From contig QNVF01000004.1 in the NCBI GenBank assembly GCA_004347965.1, positions 1 through 41,433 on the forward strand: a DNA stretch of 41,433 bases, read 5' to 3'. The notes under the pieces were generated by a model that saw nothing but the letters and a program-made list of their open reading frames with translations, made no database searches and was not told the origin of the DNA. The DNA is from Candidatus Nezhaarchaeota archaeon WYZ-LMO8. GTDB taxonomy: Archaea > Thermoproteota > Methanomethylicia > Nezhaarchaeales > WYZ-LMO8. Below, piece after piece: positions 8,153-16,461 of the stretch. Positions within the stretch are counted from its first letter, which is position 1. Every line of letters begins with the position of its first letter. The position numbers were made by a program, and so were the translations under genes.

Positions 8153-9358
8153 ATGTTTTCAGGCTTTGAGTTGACTGAAGAACAAAAATTGCTTCAAGAA
8201 GCAGTTCGCGAGTTCGCTAAAAAAGAGTTCACACCTGAAAGGTCGAGAGAGTACGAAGAGAAAGAGGAGTTTCCATGGGAGCTCTACAGGAAGATGTGCC
8301 AACATGGCTTTTTAGGTTTGAGAATACCTGAAGAGTATGGTGGGCAAGGCTATGGTCTAATAGAGGAACTAATAGTCACCTACGAAACTGCTAAGGCTGA
8401 TCCAGCACTTGCTAATGCTGTACACGCTGGACATTTTGGTACAAGCTTCCTCATCCACTTTGGAACGCATGAACAGAAGGCTAAGTGGCTGCCGAAGCTG
8501 GCTAAAGGTGAGATAACGAGTGCTGGAATGTTCACGGAACCAGCTGGTGGTAGCGATATAGCTCGGGTACTTGATACTAAGGCTGTAAAAGTCGGGGATA
8601 AGGTGTGGAGGATAAATGGAACGAAAACCTTCATAACAAACGCCACAACATTTAGTGTAGCGTGTGTTTTAGTGCAAACAGATCCCAACGCGAACCCTCC
8701 ATATAGGGGTCAGACGATATTTGTGGTTGAGAGAAAACCTGGAATTGATGCAACCCTTATAAAAGGTAAGATGGGTTGGCGTGCATCACCTACAGGCGAA
8801 GTCTCGTTTAGTGATGTGGAGGTAACAGACGACGATATCCTAGGTGGACCTCAGAATTTAAATAAGGGGTTCTATCAAGCAATAATGTTCTTGGATGAAG
8901 CTAGAGTTGGAATTGGATGTCTAGGTATAGCCACGGCCGAGGCAGCTCTTGAAAGAGCAGTGCAATACGCCAAGGAGAGGAAGGCTTTTGGAAGGAAGAT
9001 TGCTGGCTTTCAGGGTCTTGCGCATAGAATAGTGGAGATGGCAACCAGAATAGAGCTTGGAAAGTCAATGATATTTAGAGTTGCTAAAGTAGTTGAAAAA
9101 GCTCGAGAAGACAGGTCCCTCCTCGATGAAGCCATAAAGTTGGCATGCATGATTAAGTGGTATGGAGCTAGACTGGCTGTTGAAGCATGCGACTTAGCCA
9201 TCGATGTTCTTGGAGGGTATGGCTACATAGCTGAGTACGATGTTGAACGATGGTTCAGATTTGCAAAGCAACTTGAAATAGTAGAGGGTACAAAAGAGAT
9301 TCAGAAGAATGCTATAGCAAGGTATGTACTTGGAAGAGAAGCAGCACAATACTTCTAA
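8153..9358 (+). CDS. Acyl-CoA dehydrogenase
   Basis: The 401-residue cytoplasmic flavoenzyme introduces the alpha-beta double bond in acyl-CoA and passes electrons to an electron-transfer flavoprotein. It contains an N-terminal helical domain, the FAD/substrate motif MFTEPAGGSDIA, the IKGKMGWRASPTGEVSFSDVEV beta domain in outline, a C-terminal helical domain with AERKAFG-like YAKERKAFGRKIAGFQ, and the catalytic base Glu378 in VEGTKEIQKN, placed as in medium/short-chain enzymes. The start at ATG 8153 has a well spaced AGGGTGG. No thiolase, CoA ligase or ETF gene lies in the window, so substrate chain type is unknown. Fatty-acid, branched-chain or aromatic-acid side-chain oxidation are all possible. 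Confidence 0.93.
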   Translation: MFSGFELTEEQKLLQEAVREFAKKEFTPERSREYEEKEEFPWELYRKMCQHGFLGLRIPEEYGGQGYGLIEELIVTYETAKADPALANAVHAGHFGTSFLIHFGTHEQKAKWLPKLAKGEITSAGMFTEPAGGSDIARVLDTKAVKVGDKVWRINGTKTFITNATTFSVACVLVQTDPNANPPYRGQTIFVVERKPGIDATLIKGKMGWRASPTGEVSFSDVEVTDDDILGGPQNLNKGFYQAIMFLDEARVGIGCLGIATAEAALERAVQYAKERKAFGRKIAGFQGLAHRIVEMATRIELGKSMIFRVAKVVEKAREDRSLLDEAIKLACMIKWYGARLAVEACDLAIDVLGGYGYIAEYDVERWFRFAKQLEIVEGTKEIQKNAIARYVLGREAAQYF

Positions 9359-9369
9359 AGCGCTTTTTT
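9357..9369 (+). terminator. T-run terminator after acyl-CoA dehydrogenase
   Basis: A small self-complementary AAAGCGCTTT overlaps the stop codon and runs into T6 (9364-9369), a typical archaeal intrinsic terminator composition. Confidence 0.5.
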
Positions 9370-9517
9370 ACACATCCCCTACATTGTTTTAGATCATCGA
9401 AAACGTATGCCGTCATGACCCATACATTTTCTCTTATGATTCACGACCATAGCAATGGCATGCAATCTACATATTGGACTCTTAAGAGCTTAAAGAAAAA
9501 GGAGGTTGTTGAATTTT

Positions 9518-9706
9518 TTAAATTTTGGGTTTATAGGTCTTTCTACAACCTTTAACCTCTACAACGACTTCACCAGAGGTCTCTAATTCCTTCAATGCTT
9601 TGGCTAGCTTGCCTTTGCTTAAACCTGTTAACTCAGCTATCTTAGTTGCAGGGAGACCTTGAGGGTTCTGCTTTAAGATCTCCTTTATTTTCTCAACTTC
9701 AGACAT
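9518..9706 (-). CDS. Small winged-helix DNA-binding protein
   Basis: The 62-residue protein is a single winged-helix domain: helix 1 (VEKIKEILKQNPQG), helix-turn-helix (ATKIAELTGLSKGKLAKALKELETSG) and wing (EVVVEVKGCRKTYKPK). It resembles the MarR/ArsR-like or Z-alpha-like minimal HTH proteins common in archaea. The frame is open to GTG 9733, but ATG 9706 is preferred because GAGGG lies seven bases upstream and a TTTAAA box at about 9743-9749 predicts a start of transcription near 9720. It is separated by 350 bp from the methyltransferase operon on the same strand, so regulation of that island is possible but unproven. Confidence 0.7.
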   Translation of the reverse strand: MSEVEKIKEILKQNPQGLPATKIAELTGLSKGKLAKALKELETSGEVVVEVKGCRKTYKPKI

Positions 9707-9733
9707 AAGAAAACCCTCAGAACTTTCTTTCAC

Positions 9734-10059
9734 TTGTAAGGCGTTTAAAGCTTAATTATGCAGGCTAAGCGCCATTTATGGTGGGCAAATTAAAGTTCAA
9801 CGATTAAGTGGTGTGTAACGGTCATTGAGCACGGGGTAAGTAAGTGAGTGATGGCGTGAGGACGTAAGGCTTGAAGCTAGATTAAGACCTAGTATTTAAA
9901 GTCAAATTTGTGATGTGATCATTGCTCGTGATTACTTAAAATATCAAGCATCTCAATTTAAGTATTACTTAAGCCAAGTCGGCAAAATAAGAAGTAGTAG
10001 AAATAGTTATGTGATTATTGAGATATATTGAATCTTTTTTGTGATGGTGAGTGAGAGTC
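9734..10059. promoter_or_regulatory. Intergenic region with palindrome, AT-rich
   Basis: The region carries a TTTAAA box (9743-9749) read on the minus strand for the winged-helix gene. It also carries a palindrome TTAAGTATTACTTAA (9958-9972, 7-bp arms around one base) about 90 bp beyond the 3' end of the methyltransferase gene. No gene or stable RNA is recognised. Confidence 0.35.
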
Positions 10060-11337
10060 TTAATAGGCACCATGCTTCAACCCAGCGTTGATGTACGCCC
10101 TTACATTAGCTACGGGTGTGCCCTTAGGCAGTTCATTCACACCAGGTGATAATATGAAGCCTCCTTCAGGCTTCACTTTACTTAGAAGATCTTTTAAGTA
10201 CTCGTCAATTTTTTCAGGTGTCCCCCCAACGATCAATGATGGTGGTACACCGCCCATCACTGTTGTATGTCCTTTAAGCGTCTCCCAAGCCTTTATGAAG
10301 TCCCTCGGCCTTTCAAACCAAGCTACACCCCAACCTTTAGGGAGTTCCAGTATTGTTTCTACATGCGGTAGGTGATCCCCTTCAAAGAACACGAACCCTT
10401 TATAGCCTTTCTCAACGAGAGTCTCAATTACCTTCTTCAGATATGGCCAGTAGAACTCGTTGTAAAGTTTTGGTGGAAGCATCTCGTTTAAGTGTAGGGG
10501 TATGAAGAAGAACGTGAGCGGCGGTATTGGAGGTATAGCCGTAGCAACCTTGAGTATGGGTTCGACAAGCGCTTCACATGCAGCTTTAAAGTCGTCCGGA
10601 TACCTCCTCATATCAAGCATAGCTCCTGTTGGATACCTTAGGAAGTCACCTATAACGTCTGCCGATGTGTATGCATTTGTAATTGGGAATGCTGGGTAAC
10701 CTCTCTTACCAATTTCCACGAAGAGTTGTAGTTGGAATGACAATATTCTTTGCATAACCATGCCAACCCTTACCCACGCTCCATTCCATTGTGGAGACCC
10801 TGGAGCTCCTAGGCCGGGGCACGCTCTCGGTAGTATGACGCAATGCAAGAACTCCACAGGATTCTCAATGAGTTTCTTGTACTCTTTAGGCTCCATAAAC
10901 TCTCCTCCCCTAAACTGAGGATGTACATCCTCTCTGAGCTCCCTACCAGGCCATTGGCTCCATTTGTCCTTCAATATGTCGTGTACAGGCCCCGTCAAGA
11001 ATCTGATAGTGTTTGAGAAGTCGGGGAAGTCGGGAAAAGCAAGGGCAAGTACGAAGCCTTCAAGCATCATTGGCGCGAATATTATGCCCCAATCGTGTGG
11101 AAAGTCGTGCACGAACTTGAGGACTGCTGGAGGTATCTTTTCTAGGTTGTATGATAGATCGTACCACGAAATCCCAGTATACTGACATAGAAAGTCTCCA
11201 GCAACACCAGCTATCGGGACTCTATCAGGAACACCCAATTCAACAGCCTTCAGGAACCTCTCAGCCTTCTCCTTAGCAACTACATCAGGCTCTCTCTCAT
11301 GTCTCTCAATCCATAGATCTATTGGCTCCTTAACCAT
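10060..11337 (-). CDS. UroD-family corrinoid methyltransferase (candidate MtoB/O-demethylase-type)
   Basis: The 425-residue TIM-barrel protein belongs to the uroporphyrinogen decarboxylase / MtaA-CmuA superfamily. It is longer than heme-pathway UroD and carries the typical C-terminal region (VMGGVPPSLIVGGTPEKIDEYLKDLL, in part, then GGFILSPG). At the position where MtaA/MtbA have the zinc-binding His-x-Cys, it has FFEGDHLPHVE (Glu319, Asp321, His322), so metal ligation differs from coenzyme M methyltransferases. The start ATG 11337 lies one base after the corrinoid protein stop and has a strong GGAGGGGGG site. Family and context suggest transfer of a methyl group from a substrate to, or from, the neighbouring corrinoid protein. 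O-demethylation of methoxylated aromatics is the best guess; other methyl donors remain possible. Confidence 0.8.
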   Translation of the reverse strand: MVKEPIDLWIERHEREPDVVAKEKAERFLKAVELGVPDRVPIAGVAGDFLCQYTGISWYDLSYNLEKIPPAVLKFVHDFPHDWGIIFAPMMLEGFVLALAFPDFPDFSNTIRFLTGPVHDILKDKWSQWPGRELREDVHPQFRGGEFMEPKEYKKLIENPVEFLHCVILPRACPGLGAPGSPQWNGAWVRVGMVMQRILSFQLQLFVEIGKRGYPAFPITNAYTSADVIGDFLRYPTGAMLDMRRYPDDFKAACEALVEPILKVATAIPPIPPLTFFFIPLHLNEMLPPKLYNEFYWPYLKKVIETLVEKGYKGFVFFEGDHLPHVETILELPKGWGVAWFERPRDFIKAWETLKGHTTVMGGVPPSLIVGGTPEKIDEYLKDLLSKVKPEGGFILSPGVNELPKGTPVANVRAYINAGLKHGAY

Positions 11338-11338
11338 T

Positions 11339-12016
11339 TCAGCCGCCCCCCTCCTTCTCTCTCACCCATTTTAGCATTATCCTCACTCCCGTTGCAGCAT
11401 CATTAGTCCACGCGTCGGCCCCTACGTATTCGCAGGCGTATTGATCTACTCTACCACCACCTATAATGATCTTTACCTTCTCTCTCAGCCCCGTCTCTCT
11501 TATTGCGTCAACAGTCTTCTTCATTGAATCTATTGCTAATGTCAGTAGCCCAGATAACCCAACTATGTTCGGATTATGTTGCTTTATTGCTTCAACAAAT
11601 TTTTTCGGCGGTACATCTACTCCGAGGTCTACTACCTCAAATCCTACCGCCTCCGCCATGGTGACGACGATGTTCTTGCCTATATCATGTATGTCCCCCT
11701 CAACAGTCCCTATGAGGAGCTTGCCTACAGTTTCTCTAGACCTTCCTACCTCCCTAAGCTTTGGCATGACTTTTTCACTTATGCCCTTCAGTATTTCTCC
11801 GGCCATCACTAAATCTGCTACGAAGTACTCTCCTCTTTCGAACCTTCCTCCTATTTCCTCGGCTGCTTTTTTTATTACCTCAAGTATTTTTAAAGGATCA
11901 ACATTAGATGTCAGTAGGTTCTCGGTTATTTCAAGGGCTTTCTCCTCGTTTAAGTCTAAGATGGATTTCAGTAACCTCTCAAGCTCGACTTCAAGGCTTG
12001 AAGACAAAAAAGGCAC
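11339..12016 (-). CDS. Methyltransferase corrinoid protein (MtoC/MtaC/MtmC type)
   Basis: The 225-residue protein carries a B12 cofactor between methyltransferases. It has the helical cap domain (about 8-92) and the cobalamin-binding Rossmann domain (about 98-220). Asp108-x-His110-x-x-Gly113 (GDIHDIG) provides the base-off histidine ligand; VGLSGLLT and IIIGGGRV are the Ser loop and glycine loop. GTG 12016 is the longest start. TTG 12007 is an attractive alternative because TGAGGTG (12014-12020) is six bases upstream of it, while no good site precedes the GTG. A TATA-like AAAATATTT near 12045-12054 on the minus strand gives it its own promoter. It is cotranscribed with the UroD-family methyltransferase. 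Confidence 0.92.
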   Translation of the reverse strand: MPFLSSSLEVELERLLKSILDLNEEKALEITENLLTSNVDPLKILEVIKKAAEEIGGRFERGEYFVADLVMAGEILKGISEKVMPKLREVGRSRETVGKLLIGTVEGDIHDIGKNIVVTMAEAVGFEVVDLGVDVPPKKFVEAIKQHNPNIVGLSGLLTLAIDSMKKTVDAIRETGLREKVKIIIGGGRVDQYACEYVGADAWTNDAATGVRIMLKWVREKEGGG

Positions 12017-12160
12017 CTCAAGATATCTAGTATCATCCCTTACAAATATTTTTGGTGTTGAAAATTCAGATAAGATAGAAGATGTGGAGGATAGCTCTAA
12101 GAGATGAACTTCTACGTAGTCGAGTTCTAAAAGACTTATTGATCACTAAGTCGTGAACTG
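12017..12160 (-). promoter_or_regulatory. Spacer and probable promoter of the corrinoid protein operon
   Basis: The 144 bases separate the activase stop from the corrinoid gene. Read on the minus strand they hold an AAAATATTTG box followed about 25 nt later by the region containing TGAGGTG and the alternative starts. Confidence 0.4.
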
Positions 12161-14071
12161 TTATTCATTGAGTCGTCTACTTTCCTTTAAGTACTTCATC
12201 ACAGTCGGGTACTTGCTTAGGTCTCTATGAGGAATAATAAGTGCATCGATGAACTCCTTGTGAAACATTGGGTGCACTGTTAGCTCGGCGTAGCGGATTG
12301 TCCTTGAAATGTTGTCAGCCACACTCCTCATTTTCCTTGATAGCAGACACATCTTTGCTCCAGCTATCGCCGTGTTACCGACGAACCTTACTCTGTCTAG
12401 AGGTATGTCTGGAATAAGCCCCACGAATAGTGCACTTTCAGTGTTTAAGTAGTTTCCAAAAGCTCCTGCTATGTATACACGATCTATGCCTTCTTCTCTT
12501 ACCCCTTTTTCCTTCATCAGGACAGCAATTCCTGAGCGTATTGCTGCCTTTGCAAGGATTATTTCTTGAATGTCTCTTTCACTAATGGTTATGTCGCGAC
12601 CAGCCCCTGATTCCTCTCTCCAGGCTATCACGAATTTATGCACACCATTTTCTTGTCGCAAGCGCTTAGAAGAGATGTTCTTGTTAAAGTGCCCGCGATG
12701 ATCTATTATCCCGCACTTGAACATCTCAGCTATAGCATCCACCATGGCTGAGCCACATATGCCTATAGGCTTAGCATCATTTATCGTTTTATACTCGACC
12801 TCGTAGTCTCTGGGGTCAATCTTAATCTTCTCGATGGCCCCGGTCACAGCCTTCACACCATGCTCTATATGCATTCCCTCAAAAGCTGAACCTGCAGCAC
12901 AAGAGCAAGACATTATATCCTCCTTATTTCCTACGAATACCTCACTGTTGGTCCCAATGTCCACGAGTAAGCTAACCTCATCCGCTTCGTGTATTCCTGA
13001 AGCTAGAACGTCAGCTACCGCATCGGCTCCAACGAAACCTGCAATTATTGGAAGAACGTAGACGTTGGCAAAGGGGTTCACTTTAAGGCCTAAGTGCTTA
13101 GCTTTAACGTTTATTGATTGCTTGACAACTGGGACGTAGGGCGCGATTGCAAGCTGCTTAGGATTGTACCCCAGCAGTATGTGGTGCATTGCCGTGTTAC
13201 CCACAACAGTAACCTCATATACACAATCCTTCTTCACGCCTGCTTCTCGGCATGCCTCGTCGATTAGTGTGTTTATGGCTTCTAGCACTAGCTCCTGCAG
13301 TCTCCTTAGCCCATCTTCTCTGAGAACAGCATAGTTTATCCTCGAGATTATATCCTCTCCATAAGTAATTTGTGGATTCTCCATCGATTTGATGGAGACT
13401 GTTTCACCAGAAGTGAGATTGACTAGATGTATAACTATCTTTGAAGTTCCTACGTCAATAGAGACTCCAAAAGCTCTCTCTGCCCCGTCTTCTTCCAACG
13501 ATATTACCTCCCTCTCCATCCACAATGTAACGGTTATTTTCCAATCAGCTCGTCTCAGGATTATTGGTAATTTTTGCATAAGCTCGTGATCCATTTCGAT
13601 TCTCGTGAAACCCATATCTCTCAGTACGCTGCAAAGTCTCTCAAAATCTGGAGTTATATCATGCAAGTTTGGCCTAGGTATATTCACTTGCATTTTCCTT
13701 ATTGCTGGATCAAGCTCAAAATGCCTTCCAACCCCTTCACTTAAGATTTTTCTAGTCTCCAGCCTGCTTTCATGTGGCACAAAAATTCTTACATTGCCTT
13801 TAATGATGCTTTGGCATGCCAGCCTAAACCCCTTCCTTAGCTTGTCTACAGGTATGTGCTGAAGTTCAACATTAGATGTTGAGCTCAGGTTTAGTTGATC
13901 CTCAACTATTACTAAACACTTTCCACATAGACCTAAACCTCCACAATCAGACCTTATTCCGATACCAGCAACTCGTGCAGCATCAAGTATGGTCATCCCC
14001 TTCTTTACCTCTACCTTCCTCCCTTGAGGTTCAAAGACTACAGCTATCTTCTCAAGATCCTCGTTTACCAA
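12161..14071 (-). CDS. RACo-type ATP-dependent reductive activator of corrinoid proteins
   Basis: The 636-residue protein has an N-terminal plant-type [2Fe-2S] ferredoxin domain with Cys43, Cys49, Cys52 and Cys86 (DCGGLGLCGKC ... ACQS). A linker follows, then a middle domain and a C-terminal ASKHA ATPase-like domain (GVSIDVGTSKI phosphate loop near 202; DIGTNSEVFVG; GAFGNYLN). This is the layout of RACo/RamA-like activators that reduce accidentally oxidised Co(II) corrinoid to Co(I). Archaeal MtoD-type and bacterial Odm activators have the same [2Fe-2S]-ASKHA form, whereas RamA has C-terminal [4Fe-4S] clusters instead. The start is TTG 14071, about 14 nt after a predicted transcription start. 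It should service the corrinoid protein encoded just downstream. Confidence 0.92.
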   Translation of the reverse strand: MVNEDLEKIAVVFEPQGRKVEVKKGMTILDAARVAGIGIRSDCGGLGLCGKCLVIVEDQLNLSSTSNVELQHIPVDKLRKGFRLACQSIIKGNVRIFVPHESRLETRKILSEGVGRHFELDPAIRKMQVNIPRPNLHDITPDFERLCSVLRDMGFTRIEMDHELMQKLPIILRRADWKITVTLWMEREVISLEEDGAERAFGVSIDVGTSKIVIHLVNLTSGETVSIKSMENPQITYGEDIISRINYAVLREDGLRRLQELVLEAINTLIDEACREAGVKKDCVYEVTVVGNTAMHHILLGYNPKQLAIAPYVPVVKQSINVKAKHLGLKVNPFANVYVLPIIAGFVGADAVADVLASGIHEADEVSLLVDIGTNSEVFVGNKEDIMSCSCAAGSAFEGMHIEHGVKAVTGAIEKIKIDPRDYEVEYKTINDAKPIGICGSAMVDAIAEMFKCGIIDHRGHFNKNISSKRLRQENGVHKFVIAWREESGAGRDITISERDIQEIILAKAAIRSGIAVLMKEKGVREEGIDRVYIAGAFGNYLNTESALFVGLIPDIPLDRVRFVGNTAIAGAKMCLLSRKMRSVADNISRTIRYAELTVHPMFHKEFIDALIIPHRDLSKYPTVMKYLKESRRLNE

Positions 14072-14196
14072 GGTTATCTAGAAGAGTTTAGGATATCTCA
14101 GCTTTTAATATGCTTAGCTCGGACCTTGCAACCATTTAGGGTAAGACTTTAGAGCTTGTTGGATGATATAATCTCAATCGATTTCGGGAGGTTAAA
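14072..14196. promoter_or_regulatory. Divergent promoter between activase and mtrH
   Basis: One 125-bp spacer drives both directions. On the minus strand a TATTAAAAG box lies around 14106-14114, about 35-40 nt before the TTG. On the plus strand GATATAAT (14165-14172) precedes a strong GGGAGGT site (14186-14192) and ATG 14197. A shared regulator would coordinate both halves of the methyl-transfer island. Confidence 0.5.
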
Positions 14197-15102
14197 ATGT
14201 TGTTTAAGTTTGAGAGAGAGCAACTAGTTTTCGACATAGCTGGAGTTAAGATCGGGGGTCAACCTGGTGAGAATCCAACAGTAGTCATAGGAAGCATATT
14301 CTATAGAGGGGACAAGTTAGTTGATGAACGTGGTGGGATCAATAAGGAGGAGGCTGAGAAGCTCATTGTCAAGTACGAGGAGATATGTGACAAGGTTGGG
14401 CTTTCATGCATGCTCGACGTGGTTTGTACAAACACTGAAAATGCGAGAGAGCGCTTAGAGTTTGCTGCTGACGCTACAAAGATACCCATACTAATAGACT
14501 ACGTAACTGAGGAGGCAGCAATTAGCGGCTTAGAAGCAGCAAAGGAGCTAAACATACTGGATAGAGTGTTATTAAATTCCTTAAACCCTGAAACTAAGAG
14601 CCAAGTGTACCAGAAAGCTAAGGAAGTTGGGCTTAAAGCGGCAATAGCGTTGACGTACAGCTCGAAGGCCATAATATCCTATAGAGAGAGACTTAGGCTC
14701 TTAGACTTGTTAATTCCAAAGATGAAGGATTTCGGTATAGAGAAGATCCTGATAGACACCGTGGTAATGGATCTTGTGACGTTAGGGTTGGCGTGTAGAG
14801 CAATCTATGAAATAAAGAATCGCTATGGGTATCCGTGCGGCTGTGGAGCTCACAACGCCGTTGCTCTATGGAAATCTCTGAAGCAAAAGAAGAATAAAGT
14901 GTTAACCGCTGCTTGCTCAACCATAGCTAACGGGCTTCCAATAGCTATTGGAGGAGACTTTATACTTTTTGGACCGGTAAGTGATGCAGAGTTTATAGTC
15001 CCAGCCATAGCAATCATAAATGCGGCATATGGTCAAGTCTTGATGGAAGATGGAAAGCGTCCATCATCTATCCACCCTAGATTCAAGATAACGCGGTTCT
15101 AA
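14197..15102 (+). CDS. mtrH: MtrH-family methyltransferase (methyl-corrinoid:H4MPT)
   Basis: The 301-residue TIM-barrel protein matches MtrH throughout: FEREQLVFDIAGVKIGGQPGENPTVVIGSIFY at the N-terminus in outline, MLDVVCTNTENA, LLNSLNPET, DTVVMDLVTLGLA and GCGAHNAVALWKS. MtrH is the catalytic subunit that exchanges a methyl group between tetrahydromethanopterin and a corrinoid. None of the other Mtr subunits (MtrA-G) is nearby, so it does not act in the membrane Mtr complex here. Solo MtrH-like proteins beside corrinoid proteins act as the second methyltransferase of O-demethylase or methylamine systems (MtvA/MtoA type). The start ATG 14197 has a strong GGGAGGT site, and the gene is divergent from the activase. 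Confidence 0.93.
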   Translation: MLFKFEREQLVFDIAGVKIGGQPGENPTVVIGSIFYRGDKLVDERGGINKEEAEKLIVKYEEICDKVGLSCMLDVVCTNTENARERLEFAADATKIPILIDYVTEEAAISGLEAAKELNILDRVLLNSLNPETKSQVYQKAKEVGLKAAIALTYSSKAIISYRERLRLLDLLIPKMKDFGIEKILIDTVVMDLVTLGLACRAIYEIKNRYGYPCGCGAHNAVALWKSLKQKKNKVLTAACSTIANGLPIAIGGDFILFGPVSDAEFIVPAIAIINAAYGQVLMEDGKRPSSIHPRFKITRF

Positions 15103-15225
15103 ACATCATGTTCTTAGTCTATCGAGAAATTGTGAGGAACCTGAAAATAATTATTGCAAGATTTCATAATGTTGACCCCGCTCATGAAGTTTAAAGGACT
15201 GTGCTTTACAGAACGTTTGTGGTAG

Positions 15226-15669
15226 GTGAGGAGGTTGATCCGACTATTCATCTCTGGACCAATACAAGGCATGGAGGACAAGCAAGACTACAGAAAAGAG
15301 ATGAGGAGGATATTAGAGACTGAAGGATATGAAGTCGTAGATCCGTGGGAGAGGGAGAAAGTAATTTACAGAGCGACCGAAAAAGAATGGTGGAGAAACG
15401 TTCCCCCCAGAGACTTCATAGAGAGGGACTTGAGAGATATCGAAAGATGTGATGTATTGATTGCTTATTTGCCCACGCTTTCAGCTGGAACCTGTATGGA
15501 GCTGTTTTATGCCAAGCTTAAGGGCAAGAAAGTTGTCTCGATAATAGAGTTCAACAATCCTAGCCCTTGGATAACGCTGCACTCAGATGTTGTGCTAAGG
15601 AGCTTAAAGGAATTCGAGAGCTACGTGAAGAAGGGGGAATTAAAAGAGTTACTGAAAAAGGGCGACTAA
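15226..15669 (+). CDS. Nucleoside 2-deoxyribosyltransferase-like protein
   Basis: The 147-residue Rossmann-like protein carries RLFISGPIQGM at the N-terminus and DVLIAYLPTLSAGTCMELFYAKLKGKKVV in outline, the glycine-rich nucleotide pocket and the catalytic Glu (CMEL) of the nucleoside deoxyribosyltransferase / nucleotide N-glycosidase group. Such enzymes cleave or exchange N-glycosidic bonds of (deoxy)nucleosides or nucleotides, and some act on damaged or cofactor-like nucleotides. GTG 15226 is chosen: a TTTAAAG box at 15190-15196 predicts a near-leaderless mRNA, and TTG 15235 would be too close to the GGAGG. Its place between mtrH and putative cobamide-uptake genes hints at cofactor salvage, but this is only inference. 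Confidence 0.75.
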   Translation: MRRLIRLFISGPIQGMEDKQDYRKEMRRILETEGYEVVDPWEREKVIYRATEKEWWRNVPPRDFIERDLRDIERCDVLIAYLPTLSAGTCMELFYAKLKGKKVVSIIEFNNPSPWITLHSDVVLRSLKEFESYVKKGELKELLKKGD

Positions 15670-15753
15670 AATCATACCTAATACGTATCTAAGCCAAACC
15701 CATTACGTACTACCGTTAACTTTAAATTACTCTGACAATAGAAAGTAAGGTGT

Positions 15754-16461
15754 ATGTATAGGACGGATTATCCAACCATATCTCGCATAAACAGAGCCTT
15801 GGTAAAGTTGTTGTTTAGAGACGAGGGCAGAGTTAGAAAGTTCATGGCTGTCATACTTGTAATCTTAGGCATCACTGGAAGGATCCTTCTCTTCGACCTT
15901 CCGAACATTGAGACAGTCGCCGTCGTATCTATGCTTGCTGGTTGCATACTTGGTGGTATTTACGCGTTCCTCATACCTCTTAGCGTCATGCTTACTACAG
16001 ATATTTGCTACATATATCTTCGAGGTCAAGGTCTAAACCTACCTGGCTGGCAAAACATCTTCATATTTACTTGGTCTGGCTTCATCATGGTGGCACTTAT
16101 TGGGCGTTTACTTAAGAATGAGAAGCACAAGGTCTCTTTGAAATTCTTCGGCTTATTTACTGGGTTCGGATTGTTAGGTACCTTATTATACGACATTTGG
16201 ACAGCTTTTGGATGCTGGTGGTTATTTCATCCTCACACCTTAAGTAGTCTTTCCCTCGTTTACGTGCTTCAGATACCTTTTACCATTTATCACCTTCTCT
16301 CAACCCTCATCTTCTCAGCTTCCATAGGCTTTCCGCTAATATACTTGTATGAGAAGTTGGTGGCCATGACCCCCGTGAAGGTTAAGATGGCAATTCCTAG
16401 TATTGCTCGCATACCCAAGAAGGTTAGGTCAAGAAGGTATGGAGGTGGTGTTTATGGCTAG
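15754..16461 (+). CDS. ECF-type S-component-like membrane protein
   Basis: The 235-residue protein has about five or six hydrophobic helices. The pattern GRILLFDLPNIETVAVVSML followed by GGIYAFLIPLSVMLTTDICY, then WSGF and LLYDIWTAFGCWW, resembles the DUF6580 / ECF-transporter substrate-binding (S) component group. A TTTAAATTA box at 15721-15729 suggests a leaderless message from ATG 15754. The gene overlaps the following DUF4430 gene by 8 nt, and that pairing is common for vitamin transport. No ECF ATPase or T component is in the window. Cobamide is the favoured substrate because DUF4430 is related to the cobalamin-binding domain of intrinsic factor and corrinoid enzymes lie next door. Confidence 0.65.
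   Translation: MYRTDYPTISRINRALVKLLFRDEGRVRKFMAVILVILGITGRILLFDLPNIETVAVVSMLAGCILGGIYAFLIPLSVMLTTDICYIYLRGQGLNLPGWQNIFIFTWSGFIMVALIGRLLKNEKHKVSLKFFGLFTGFGLLGTLLYDIWTAFGCWWLFHPHTLSSLSLVYVLQIPFTIYHLLSTLIFSASIGFPLIYLYEKLVAMTPVKVKMAIPSIARIPKKVRSRRYGGGVYG

Noticed and set aside
10060-11337. Heme-pathway uroporphyrinogen decarboxylase
   Set aside because: Tight linkage to a corrinoid protein, greater length and altered motifs point to a methyltransferase of the same superfamily.
11466-12107. 213-residue plus-strand open frame
   Set aside because: It is antisense to the corrinoid protein gene and Ser/Pro/Thr-rich in the manner of reverse-strand shadows.
14197-15102. Part of a membrane Mtr (methyl-H4MPT:CoM methyltransferase) complex
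   Set aside because: No mtrA-G genes are nearby; the divergent corrinoid and activase genes fit a soluble methyl-transfer system.
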